DNA of 64,000 nucleotides from Rhizobium herbae (GTDB lineage: Bacteria > Pseudomonadota > Alphaproteobacteria > Rhizobiales > Rhizobiaceae): NCBI RefSeq assembly GCF_019511375.1, contig NZ_JAEUAO010000001.1:434001-498000 (forward strand), written 5' to 3'. Under the pieces are notes generated by a model, which made no database searches, was not told the origin of the DNA, and worked only from the letters and a program-made list of their open reading frames with translations. A program made the position numbers and the translations under genes. Below, one piece after another: positions 17,521 through 25,471 of this stretch (position 1 is the first letter of the stretch; each line of letters opens with the position of its first letter).

Positions 17521-17784
17521 ATGGTGTTCAAGGAGCGGACGTTTTACGGCGAAACGCCGGAAGAGTTTTTTCCGCAGGACCAGGCGGACCTGGAGACGCG
17601 CGTCGCCAATTGCCTGGCAACGGTTGATGGGCTCGACGCCTCGGATGTCTCAGTGATCGCCAAGGGAAACACGATCCTTCTGACCGGTAGTGTTTCGACC
17701 ATCGAAGAGGTGGAAAGAGCTGAAGAAGCCGCGCGCACCGTCGAGGGCGTCGACGAAATCGTCAACAGCATCTCGGTCGCCTGA
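17521..17784 (+). CDS. BON-domain protein
   Basis: An 87-residue protein of which residues 23-87 form a BON domain (beta-alpha-beta pattern ending EEAARTVEGVDEIVNSISV). BON domains bind phospholipids or polymers and occur in OsmY-like periplasmic proteins, but no signal peptide is visible here, so it may be cytoplasmic. The start is ATG 17521 with CGGAGGA 8 bases upstream; the longer open frame from 17380 is not supported. Its stop directly abuts the stop of the convergent lipoprotein gene, with no base between them. Confidence 0.8.
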   Translation: MVFKERTFYGETPEEFFPQDQADLETRVANCLATVDGLDASDVSVIAKGNTILLTGSVSTIEEVERAEEAARTVEGVDEIVNSISVA

Positions 17785-18399
17785 TCAGATCGCCGTCAGC
17801 GTCCAGGCAACAATATCGGCGGCGACCTGCGCAAAAGCGCCGTCCAGCGCAGCGACGAAAGCGAGCTGCCCGCTGCCACGCACGGGAACCGTCGCGGCAA
17901 AGGCCTTTTGCTTTGTCACCGTACCGTTGCGGTCGTTAAGGAGCTTGGCGAAGATCTCGACGACGGCCGTATCGGCGCCATCCGTCGATATTTCGAACGA
18001 CCGGATATCCGTGATCACCTGGTAATCGATGGCAAGCCCCTGGCCCGGCTTGCCGACGCCGGCGACCTTGCCGGTATTTTCGAAGGTCTGGACCAGCTTC
18101 GCCTGAACCATTTTTGGCAGCCTGTCGCTCCATTGGGATTTGGCCAGATACTGGATTTCGGAGCCGGACAGCCGGATAACGATCTGATCGCCGTCGAGCG
18201 CCTTCAGTGCGGACGGCTCGGGAACGAGGATCTGCTTGCCGGTAGACGCCGGCCCCTCGATGACCGGCGCGGAAGAAAGGCTAAAGGTGTCGTTGCTGGG
18301 TTTTCCGGCGCAGGCTGAGATCATGGCGGCCAGGAAAAAAACGGTGCAGGCCCGGATCAATCCTGCCTTTCGACCAAACAGCGCGTCCGGAAAATTCAT
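17785..18399 (-). CDS. MCE transporter auxiliary lipoprotein (PqiC/ABC-type auxiliary component family)
   Basis: A 204-residue lipoprotein with an N-terminal hydrophobic signal and a lipobox ISAC followed by GKPSND. The rest looks like the ABC-type transport auxiliary domain (DUF330/PqiC), with LVPEPSALKALDGDQIVIRL and a C-terminal AFVAALDGAFAQVAADIVAW helix. These lipoproteins work with MCE lipid transporters in the periplasm. It lies downstream of the mlaD-like, mlaF-like and mlaE-like genes in the same direction, 211 bases after the MCE gene, with a hairpin between. A TTG start at 18405, 6 bases after AAGGA, is an alternative to ATG 18399. Confidence 0.8.
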   Translation of the reverse strand: MNFPDALFGRKAGLIRACTVFFLAAMISACAGKPSNDTFSLSSAPVIEGPASTGKQILVPEPSALKALDGDQIVIRLSGSEIQYLAKSQWSDRLPKMVQAKLVQTFENTGKVAGVGKPGQGLAIDYQVITDIRSFEISTDGADTAVVEIFAKLLNDRNGTVTKQKAFAATVPVRGSGQLAFVAALDGAFAQVAADIVAWTLTAI

Positions 18400-18499
18400 T
18401 TTCAAACATTATCCTTCGCCAATCAGCAGCAACGTAAAGGCTCATCTGGTCAAAACAAGCCAAATTGCTGCCAAGCCTCCGCAGGTACGGCAGAATTCC

Positions 18500-18520
18500 G
18501 GCAAGGCTTGCAGCCTTGCC
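18500..18520 (-). repeat. Intercistronic hairpin in the MCE operon
   Basis: A perfect 8-bp inverted repeat, GGCAAGGC (18500-18507) and GCCTTGCC (18513-18520), with a 5-base loop and no T run. It lies between the MCE protein gene and the lipoprotein gene and may mark a processing or attenuation point. Confidence 0.55.
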
Positions 18521-18610
18521 ACGCACAATCGACGTGTAGAAAGCCATACGCGATTCGCGAGCTAAGTCAGCGGGAAATATCGAAGCAAAAACAGAAACGA
18601 CATGCAGAGA

Positions 18611-19981
18611 TTAACGGCGAGTGCGGCCGTCATATTGTTTGACGGTCTCGCCTCCGAACAACAGCCGCTGCGGATCCCTGTCGAACGTCGAGATCGTGGC
18701 ATCGAGGTTCTGGACCGTCCGGCGCGTCTCGGTGACCAGCGCCTCGACATCCCGCAACCCGGAGCCGGAGAACCGTTTCAGATTGTCGGCGATCGGACCG
18801 ATCTGCGCGGTCAGATTGTCCGCCATCTTGCGGAAGGAGGCGAGCGTTGCACGGGCATCGGCCGACAGGGACGGCGCGTCGGCATCGCCGAGGAAACCGT
18901 CCAGCTTGACCAGAATGCCATCGACACGGCTCGATGCGGCATTCAGCTTGTTGGCCATCTGGGTCACGTCGGTGATCGTCTGGTCGATGTCGTTCTGGCG
19001 GCCCTTGATCCGTTCGGCGAAGTCGCTGATGGAGGCGGCCGTCTTGCGGACATCGGCGCTTGCGGCCGACACGTCGTTGACGACGCCATTCACCTTCTGA
19101 CTGTCTACCGCCGCAAGCAGCGTATCGACGCGGCTCAGCGTCGCGGTGGCATTCTGGCCAAGGCGCTCATAGGTCTCTGCGGTCTTGCGGAAGCTGGCGA
19201 TCGTATCGGCCACGCCGCCGGAGGCCGCGCGCAGGTCCTCGCTCATCTTCTCGACATTGCTGACGATATGATCGATTTTTCTCGTATCGACGGCTTTCAC
19301 CAGAGCATCGGCTGACGTCAGCGTCGAATCGAGCTTGCCGGCCGCCGCCGTGATCGATGTCGACAACGCGCTGACGCTCTCCAGGAACGCATCGATGCCA
19401 TCGGAGTTGTCTGCCAGGGCTCTGGAAAAGCGGTCGGCATTGGAGATCGTGCTGGTCAGCGGCCCACGCACATCCCTGACGAATCCCTGGATATCGCCGA
19501 TCGCAGCATTCGCCCGGTCCATGATCTTGTCGGCTGTCGCCAGGAGGCTCGTGACGCTGGACTGGTCGGCGGTCATCTGCGCCGACCTGCCCTCTTCCAG
19601 CGCCTTGCGCAGGATGTTTTCCTCGCCCTTGTTGCCACCGCTGAGCTCGATATAGGCCGCACCGGTCAGGCCCTGGATTTCAAGGGTCGCAGTCGTTGAT
19701 TTGAGAACAGGTGCGTCCGCAGAGACTTCGGTCACGGCAACGGAATAGCGGGGATCGTTGGAATTGATTGCCAGGCTGCGTACGGAACCGACGGGAATAC
19801 CGTTGAACCGCACCGGAGAACCGACGCTCAATCCATTGGCCGAACCGGGAATGCTGATCACCAGTTCCACCATCTCGCCGCTGCGCCCGTATTGCGACAT
19901 CCAGTATACGAAGCCGAAGGCCGCGAAGATGACCATGACGGTGAAAAAACCGACGATCGCGTAGTTGGCTTTTGTTTCCAT
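18611..19981 (-). CDS. MCE-domain substrate-binding protein of a lipid ABC transporter (MlaD-like)
   Basis: A 456-residue inner-membrane-anchored protein. One N-terminal transmembrane helix (residues 6-27) is followed by an MCE domain (about 35-115, with VELVISIPGSANGLSVGSPVRFNGIPVGSV). A long helical, coiled-coil-rich C-terminal part follows, with repeated Asn/Asp/Ser-rich heptads. MCE proteins form hexameric rings that ferry phospholipids across the periplasm. I start at ATG 19981 (METKANYAIVG), which puts the membrane helix at the N-terminus. It sits 68 bases downstream of the ATPase gene in the same operon. The long helical tail makes it more like PqiB/LetB-type or Mce proteins than E. 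coli MlaD (about 180 residues). Confidence 0.9.
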   Translation of the reverse strand: METKANYAIVGFFTVMVIFAAFGFVYWMSQYGRSGEMVELVISIPGSANGLSVGSPVRFNGIPVGSVRSLAINSNDPRYSVAVTEVSADAPVLKSTTATLEIQGLTGAAYIELSGGNKGEENILRKALEEGRSAQMTADQSSVTSLLATADKIMDRANAAIGDIQGFVRDVRGPLTSTISNADRFSRALADNSDGIDAFLESVSALSTSITAAAGKLDSTLTSADALVKAVDTRKIDHIVSNVEKMSEDLRAASGGVADTIASFRKTAETYERLGQNATATLSRVDTLLAAVDSQKVNGVVNDVSAASADVRKTAASISDFAERIKGRQNDIDQTITDVTQMANKLNAASSRVDGILVKLDGFLGDADAPSLSADARATLASFRKMADNLTAQIGPIADNLKRFSGSGLRDVEALVTETRRTVQNLDATISTFDRDPQRLLFGGETVKQYDGRTRR

Positions 19982-20049
19982 TGCTACCGGTATCCTTCGA
20001 GGAGGCCGCAAGCGCGGTTCCTTGCTTCAATCAAAATCATGAGCGGCAC

Positions 20050-20901
20050 TCAGGAGGCCTTCCTGTCGCCGCCACGGACAATCGAGCGCGCACGCTTGCC
20101 GCGGAAATAGGACTTCACCCAATCGTCGTCACAGGTCAGCATATCCTCAATCGTGCCTTCGACGAGAACCCGCTTTTTCCCGAGCACTGCGATCCGGTCG
20201 CAGACAGAGAACAGGCTGTCGAGATCGTGAGTCACCATATACACCGTCAATCCCAGGGTGTCGCGCAGTTTGGCGATGAGGTTGTCGAACTCGGCGGCGC
20301 CGATGGGATCGAGGCCGGAGGTCGGCTCATCGAGGAAAACCAGGTCCGGATCGAGCGCCAGAGCCCGCGCCAGCGCTGCACGCTTGATCATGCCGCCGGA
20401 GAGCTCCGAAGGAAACTTGTCCGCAGCCTCCGGCGCCAGACCCACCATGTCGATCTTCAGCCGCGCCAATTCGTCCATCAGGTCCTGCGGCAGGTTCAGA
20501 TATTCCCGCATCGGCACCTGAATGTTTTCCATGACCGTCAGCGAGGAAAACAGCGCGCCGTGCTGAAAGAGCACGCCGAGGCGCATATCGAGTTCCATGC
20601 GCTCCTCTTCACTGACCTCGTCATATTCGACACCGAGGATCTTGATCGAGCCGGATCGGCGCGGCAGCAGGCGCAGCACCGTGCGCATCAGCACCGATTT
20701 GCCGGTACCCGAGGCACCGACGAAGCCGAGGATTTCGCCGCGATAGATATCGAGATTGAGCTTGTCGAGCACGATATTGGAACCGAACCCGACCGTCAGG
20801 TCTTTCACGGACAGAATTATTTCCGCGCCATCTCCGCCGCGCGCCTCTTTCTCGTTTATCGTTGCGTCGTCTCTCGGCTCCACCGGCCAAACCTCTTCCA
20901 T
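20050..20901 (-). CDS. ATPase of an MCE-type lipid ABC transporter (MlaF-like)
   Basis: A 283-residue cytoplasmic ABC ATPase that powers the MlaE-like permease. Walker A GASGTGKS, the signature LSGGMIKRAAL and Walker B LVFLDEPTSGLDP are present. The LSGGM signature variant with IKR is typical of the Mla/Mkl subfamily. It begins at ATG 20901, overlapping the stop codon of the permease gene by one base (TGATG), so translational coupling is likely. Confidence 0.94.
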   Translation of the reverse strand: MEEVWPVEPRDDATINEKEARGGDGAEIILSVKDLTVGFGSNIVLDKLNLDIYRGEILGFVGASGTGKSVLMRTVLRLLPRRSGSIKILGVEYDEVSEEERMELDMRLGVLFQHGALFSSLTVMENIQVPMREYLNLPQDLMDELARLKIDMVGLAPEAADKFPSELSGGMIKRAALARALALDPDLVFLDEPTSGLDPIGAAEFDNLIAKLRDTLGLTVYMVTHDLDSLFSVCDRIAVLGKKRVLVEGTIEDMLTCDDDWVKSYFRGKRARSIVRGGDRKAS

Positions 20902-22073
20902 CAGAAATCGATCGATGCGTAGAACATCGCAAACAGGCCGTCGACCAGGATGACCACGAAGATCGACTTCACCACCGATTGCGTCACGTGCCTGCCGAGC
21001 GATTCCGCACTGCCGCCGACTTTCAAGCCTTCCACCGCAGCGACGACGCCGATGATCAACGCCATGAACGGCGCCTTGATCATGCCAGCCAGCACGGAGG
21101 AGAAATCGACCGCCTCCTGCAACCGCGCCAGGAAGGTAGCGAAGGTAATGTCGGAGTAACCCCAGGCGACGATGGCAGCCCCCGTCAACGCAGAGAAATT
21201 GGCGACGATGGTCAACAGCGGCAATGCCACCGTCAGCGCCACCAGTCGCGGGAATACGAGTACCCCGATAGGGCTCAGCCCCATCACCTTCAGCGCATCG
21301 ATCTCCTCGCGCATCTTCATCGAGCCGATTTCGGCCGTGATGGCGCTGCCGGAGCGTCCGGCGATCATGATAGCCGTCAACAGAACGCCAATTTCGCGAA
21401 GCTGCAAGATGCCAACCAGATCGACGACGAACAGTTCGGCGCCGAAATAGCGAAGCTGGAATGCGCCCTGCTGGGCGATGATCGCGCCGATCAGAAATGA
21501 CATGAGCGTGATGATCGGAACGGCCTGCACACCCATCCGGTCGATCTGGTTGACGATCGAAGCCGGAGACAGGCCGCTGTGACGTCCCAACTTCAGTTGC
21601 GCGCCGCGAACGGCGGAGCCGAGAATGAACATCGCCGCCACGGTATCTTCCCAGGCAGACAAGACAGCCTCGCCAATAGGGGCAAAGAAGCGCGCGAAAC
21701 GGGAGGTGAATTGCTTCGGCTCGGCGCCCGGCTCCGGCAATTCGTCAGGCAAGGCACCCAGAAGCTCCAGATAACGCGGATTGTTGCTGGTCAGCTTGAC
21801 GTCGCCTATCCTGGACATAAGGCGGCTGATGATCCATGCGCCGGCCGTATCCATCGCCGTGATGTCACTCAGATCGAATTCGGCCGCTTTGCCGTCTTTG
21901 GTAGCAAGCTCGCTCAACCGCGACATGATCGTATGCACGGATGCGCTGCGCCAATCGCCGCTGAACCGGTAGATCCGGGTTCCGCTCTTGCCCGCCTCGT
22001 CCAGTTGCACGTCGGTGCCGGTTTTCATTTGCGAACGCGTCACGTCTGTTGGCTCTTTCGGAGATGGCTGCAT
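20901..22073 (-). CDS. MlaE-like permease with an N-terminal STAS (MlaB-like) domain
   Basis: A 390-residue membrane protein. Residues 1-120 lack membrane segments and resemble a STAS domain (EFDLSDITAMDTAGAWIISRL), so the MlaB function appears fused to the permease. Residues about 140-390 are the MlaE/Ttg2B permease, with five to six helices and the conserved RSGSAITAEIGSMKMREEIDAL segment. I start at ATG 22073; starts at 22028 (closer to the STAS domain) or 22181 (overlapping the divergent gene's control region) are less likely. It is first in the operon permease-ATPase-MCE-lipoprotein, and no mlaC-like gene is present. Confidence 0.9.
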   Translation of the reverse strand: MQPSPKEPTDVTRSQMKTGTDVQLDEAGKSGTRIYRFSGDWRSASVHTIMSRLSELATKDGKAAEFDLSDITAMDTAGAWIISRLMSRIGDVKLTSNNPRYLELLGALPDELPEPGAEPKQFTSRFARFFAPIGEAVLSAWEDTVAAMFILGSAVRGAQLKLGRHSGLSPASIVNQIDRMGVQAVPIITLMSFLIGAIIAQQGAFQLRYFGAELFVVDLVGILQLREIGVLLTAIMIAGRSGSAITAEIGSMKMREEIDALKVMGLSPIGVLVFPRLVALTVALPLLTIVANFSALTGAAIVAWGYSDITFATFLARLQEAVDFSSVLAGMIKAPFMALIIGVVAAVEGLKVGGSAESLGRHVTQSVVKSIFVVILVDGLFAMFYASIDF

Positions 22074-22183
22074 TTGATAAAACGTCAGCGACTCATAGCC
22101 GTTCGGGCCCCATCTGTCACCGATTGAAACGTTTCTGAAACAAACGGTTGGTCGCTGCGCTATGGATACCACAGGAGACACCG

Positions 22184-23167
22184 ATGACCCGTTTGCTTGC
22201 CACTGCCGTCGAACACTTCCCGATCGCCGGAAGCTTCACGATTTCGCGCGGCAGCAAGACAACGGCCTCTGTGGTCACTTGCCGCATTTCAAAGGACGGC
22301 GCTGCCGGCATCGGCGAATGCGTGCCTTATGGTCGCTACGGCGAGACCATCGACAGCGTGATCGCCGAAATCGAAGCGATCCGTTCGGAAATCGAGGCGG
22401 ACCTTGACCGCGAAGGCTTGCTGCGCGCCATGAAGGCCGGCGCGGCACGCAATGCCGTCGACTGCGCGCTCTGGGACCTTGAAGCGAAATCCTCCGGCAA
22501 ACGCGCCTTTGCCCTTGCAGATCTCGCCGAACCGGCGCCGCTCACCACCGCTTATACCATCTCCCTTGGCGAGCCGGAGGCAATGGCAGCCCAGGCCGAG
22601 CGACACGCCCATCGGGCGCTGCTCAAGATCAAGGTGGGAACCGCCGACGATGCCTCCCGCATTCGCGCGGTGCGAGCAGCAGCCCCCGACAGCGCCATCA
22701 TTCTCGATGCCAATGAGGGTTGGACGGAAGCCAATCTGGCCTATCATTTCGGCGTCTGCGCCGGAGAGGGCATCGCTCTGATCGAACAGCCCCTTCCCGC
22801 CGGTCACGATCGCCTGCTGGCGTCCGTGTCCCGTCCCGTTCCCGTTTGCGCCGACGAAAGCGTGCACAAGACCGAAGACCTGTCGAAACTGGCCGGGCTC
22901 TACGATGCCGTGAACATCAAACTCGACAAGACCGGCGGCCTGACGGAGGCGCTGCGCATGCGGGACGCGGCGCGCGCCCTGAACCTGAAGATCCTGGTCG
23001 GCTGCATGGTCGGCACTTCGCTGGCGATGGCGCCGGCCGTTCTGCTGGCACAAGGAGCCGAATTCGTCGATCTCGACGGCCCGCTGCTTCTTTCCCGCGA
23101 CCGGGAGCCCGGCCTGCTTTACGAAGCCTCCAAGGTCTTTCCGCCGCTTGCAGCCCTCTGGGGCTGA
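22184..23167 (+). CDS. dgcA: Enolase-superfamily dipeptide epimerase / N-acyl amino acid racemase (DgcA-like)
   Basis: A 327-residue enzyme of the muconate-lactonising subgroup of the enolase superfamily. The catalytic lysines are in LLKIKVG, the metal ligands in DANEGW, IEQPLP and ADESVH, and the second-side base lies in NIKLDKTGGL. The overall layout matches L-Ala-D/L-Glu epimerases and the rhizobial DgcA proteins annotated as N-acetyl-D-Glu racemase; which substrate applies cannot be told here. The start is ATG 22184, with AGGAG 7 bases upstream. It diverges from the MCE operon. Its 3' end overlaps that of the convergent MFS gene by 49 bases. Confidence 0.85.
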   Translation: MTRLLATAVEHFPIAGSFTISRGSKTTASVVTCRISKDGAAGIGECVPYGRYGETIDSVIAEIEAIRSEIEADLDREGLLRAMKAGAARNAVDCALWDLEAKSSGKRAFALADLAEPAPLTTAYTISLGEPEAMAAQAERHAHRALLKIKVGTADDASRIRAVRAAAPDSAIILDANEGWTEANLAYHFGVCAGEGIALIEQPLPAGHDRLLASVSRPVPVCADESVHKTEDLSKLAGLYDAVNIKLDKTGGLTEALRMRDAARALNLKILVGCMVGTSLAMAPAVLLAQGAEFVDLDGPLLLSRDREPGLLYEASKVFPPLAALWG

Positions 23168-24339
23168 AGAGACCAGGCCGCCAACACCGAGCCGCACCCG
23201 ACAAGAGCGACCGCAGACATCGAATAGAAACCCTCAACGCCGAACCAGCTGTAAAAATAGCCGGAGGCAAAGGTGAAGATCGCCGTAAACACGCCGGTAT
23301 AGAAGAAATACAGGCCTTGCGCAGAAGCCTCCTGCTCCTCCGGCACCCGCCGGACCAGCATGATCTGCATGCCCGTATGCATGATCGCGTAGGTGAAGGC
23401 GTGAAAACACTGCAGCACGAAATAGCCCCAGAAGCCGAGATCCATCGGGAAGATGATCCATCGCACGACCGCAAGGCCGCCGCCGGAAAAGATCATCGTC
23501 CACAGGCTGAAGCGCCGGATGATCGCCTTGGCGCAGGCAAACATCACCACTTCGGCTGCGACGCCGGCACTCCACAGCAGGCCGATCTGCGTGCCGCTGA
23601 AGCCGATATGCTGCCAATAGATCGCCGAGAAGGCAAACAGCATCGCATGACTGCCGTTGACCAGGGTCACGCCGATCAGAAGCATTTGCAGGTCGAGTTT
23701 GCGCAAGGCCTTTGGCGGCGGCTCCGTCAGCGTCGTCAGCGTCGAGGGACGCCGCGGCCGGCCGACGCGCGGCGCAATGAGGGTCAACAGGATCATCAGC
23801 AGGAAAGCGCAGGCCATGGCCGGCAACACCATGGCACCGCCATACACACCGATCATGACGCCGCCGAACATCGTCGCGCCGATAAAGGCAACGGAACCCC
23901 AGAGGCGCATGCTGGCGTAGTCGAATCCCCAGCGCCGCACGCCGGTCAGGGCAATCGCCTCGACGATTGGCAGATACGGCGAATAGACCCCGCCCTGCAA
24001 CGCGTAGATGACCAGCACGAACCAGAAACTGTGGGACACGAACAGCGCCAGCGCCGTCAGCAGCGACAGCATCGCCGACCAGATCAGCACGCGGGCCCGC
24101 TCGCCGATCCTGTCCGCCAGAAGCCCGGCCAGCGGCGCCGTAATGACGCGTATGAACATCGGCACCGCGAGAACGATGCCGATTTCGAAATCGCTGAGCG
24201 ACAGCGTGCTGAGCCATACCGGAAAATACGGCATGGCAAAACCATTGACGATCAATGGCGCGCAGAAGAGCAAGGCCATGCGCGGCACGAAATAGGCCGG
24301 CGCAACCTCTCGGTAAGGAGGCGGGGACGAGGGAATCAT
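23119..24339 (-). CDS. MFS transporter (HcaT/PPP-like family)
   Basis: A 406-residue, 12-helix transporter. The opening segment (PRMALLFCAPLIVNGFAMPYFPVWL), the LADRIGERARVLI loop and the Gln/His-rich second half (HAFTYAIMHTGMQIMLVRRVPEE) resemble the MFS_1_like group that includes 3-phenylpropionate and nucleoside permeases. The start is ATG 24339. Its last 49 bases are antisense to the end of dgcA, so the two genes share a coding overlap tail to tail. The C-terminal residues after the last helix (QPQRAASGGKTLEAS) are the part encoded in the overlap. The substrate is unknown. Confidence 0.85.
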   Translation of the reverse strand: MIPSSPPPYREVAPAYFVPRMALLFCAPLIVNGFAMPYFPVWLSTLSLSDFEIGIVLAVPMFIRVITAPLAGLLADRIGERARVLIWSAMLSLLTALALFVSHSFWFVLVIYALQGGVYSPYLPIVEAIALTGVRRWGFDYASMRLWGSVAFIGATMFGGVMIGVYGGAMVLPAMACAFLLMILLTLIAPRVGRPRRPSTLTTLTEPPPKALRKLDLQMLLIGVTLVNGSHAMLFAFSAIYWQHIGFSGTQIGLLWSAGVAAEVVMFACAKAIIRRFSLWTMIFSGGGLAVVRWIIFPMDLGFWGYFVLQCFHAFTYAIMHTGMQIMLVRRVPEEQEASAQGLYFFYTGVFTAIFTFASGYFYSWFGVEGFYSMSAVALVGCGSVLAAWSLQPQRAASGGKTLEAS

Positions 24340-24431
24340 GGAGGGACCTGATTTATACGTCCATGATTTATCACAGCGCCGCCGAACGAAGCTAGAAGCT
24401 AGATTTCCCTACAGCCGTTGCGGCGCCGCTT

Positions 24432-25271
24432 CTATGCCGCCTGTTGCGAAAGTGCCCGCGCCATCATCGCTTCGACCTCGGTCGTATCCTCGCGAACGAC
24501 AGGAACGCCGCTCAGCTCACGCCAGGTGATCAGTTCCATCGTGCCGTCGTGATGTTCGGCAATCGCCGTACAGCTTTCCACCCAGTCGCCGGTATTGATA
24601 TAGCGAACACCGTCGATATCCTCCATCACCGCATGATGGATGTGACCGCAGATAACGCCATCGGCATTTTCGCGTCGCGCCTCATCGGCGACCACGCGCT
24701 GGAATTCGCCGATGAAATTGACCGCATGCTTGACCTGCAGCTTCGCCCAGGCCGAGAACGACCAGTAAGGCAGTCCGAGACGGCGGCGCACGGCCGACAG
24801 CCCGACATTGATGAGGATCGCCATGTCATAGGCCCAGTCACCGAGATAGGCGAGCAGCCGCGCATTGCGCACCACGACATCGAATTCATCGCCATGCAGC
24901 ACCAGATATGTCTTGCCATCGGCGCCCTCGTGAATATGCCGTTGGGCAACCTCGATGCCGCCGAAATGCACGCCCGGAAAATCGCGCATGAATTCGTCGT
25001 GGTTGCCGGGTATGTAGATGATGCGGCTGCCCTTGCGGGCTTTGCGCAACAGCTTCTGCACAACATCGTTGCACGACTGGGGCCAGTACCAGCTGCGTTT
25101 CAGCCGCCAGCCGTCGACGATGTCGCCGACGAGGATGATCGTCTCGGCTTCCGTGACCCGCAGAAAATCCAGGAGATAGTCGGTCTTGGCAGCCTTCGAT
25201 CCCAGATGCACATCGGAAATGAACAGGGTCCTGAAACGACGGACGGGCGGGTCTTGCTCTTTCTCGGTCAT
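24432..25271 (-). CDS. Metallophosphoesterase, UDP-2,3-diacylglucosamine diphosphatase-like
   Basis: A 279-residue calcineurin-fold phosphoesterase with all dimetal motifs: FISDVHLGS, GDIVDGW, IPGNHDE, LHGDEFD, CGHIHHA and the terminal NTGDWVES. This set is characteristic of the LpxH-like branch, which cleaves UDP-diacylglucosamine in lipid A synthesis, but alphaproteobacteria usually rely on LpxI, so the true substrate may be another pyrophosphate or a glycolipid. No signal peptide. It starts at ATG 25271 and diverges from dme across 200 bases. Confidence 0.85.
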   Translation of the reverse strand: MTEKEQDPPVRRFRTLFISDVHLGSKAAKTDYLLDFLRVTEAETIILVGDIVDGWRLKRSWYWPQSCNDVVQKLLRKARKGSRIIYIPGNHDEFMRDFPGVHFGGIEVAQRHIHEGADGKTYLVLHGDEFDVVVRNARLLAYLGDWAYDMAILINVGLSAVRRRLGLPYWSFSAWAKLQVKHAVNFIGEFQRVVADEARRENADGVICGHIHHAVMEDIDGVRYINTGDWVESCTAIAEHHDGTMELITWRELSGVPVVREDTTEVEAMMARALSQQAA

Positions 25272-25471
25272 GCTGCCTCGCGGATCTATCGGGCCTCTCT
25301 TCCCCTGTCAAAAACAGACTCTTGTTTCAGGAGAATGACAGACGGTGGATAGTCATTTTTCGATTGAAACGGCTGTCGCGGAGAACCAGGGATAATCGGG
25401 CAGTTCCAAACTGTACGGGGCGTCCGTTTCGTGCAAAAAGAGCCTCGACGATAAGGTAGGGATTCACGAAT

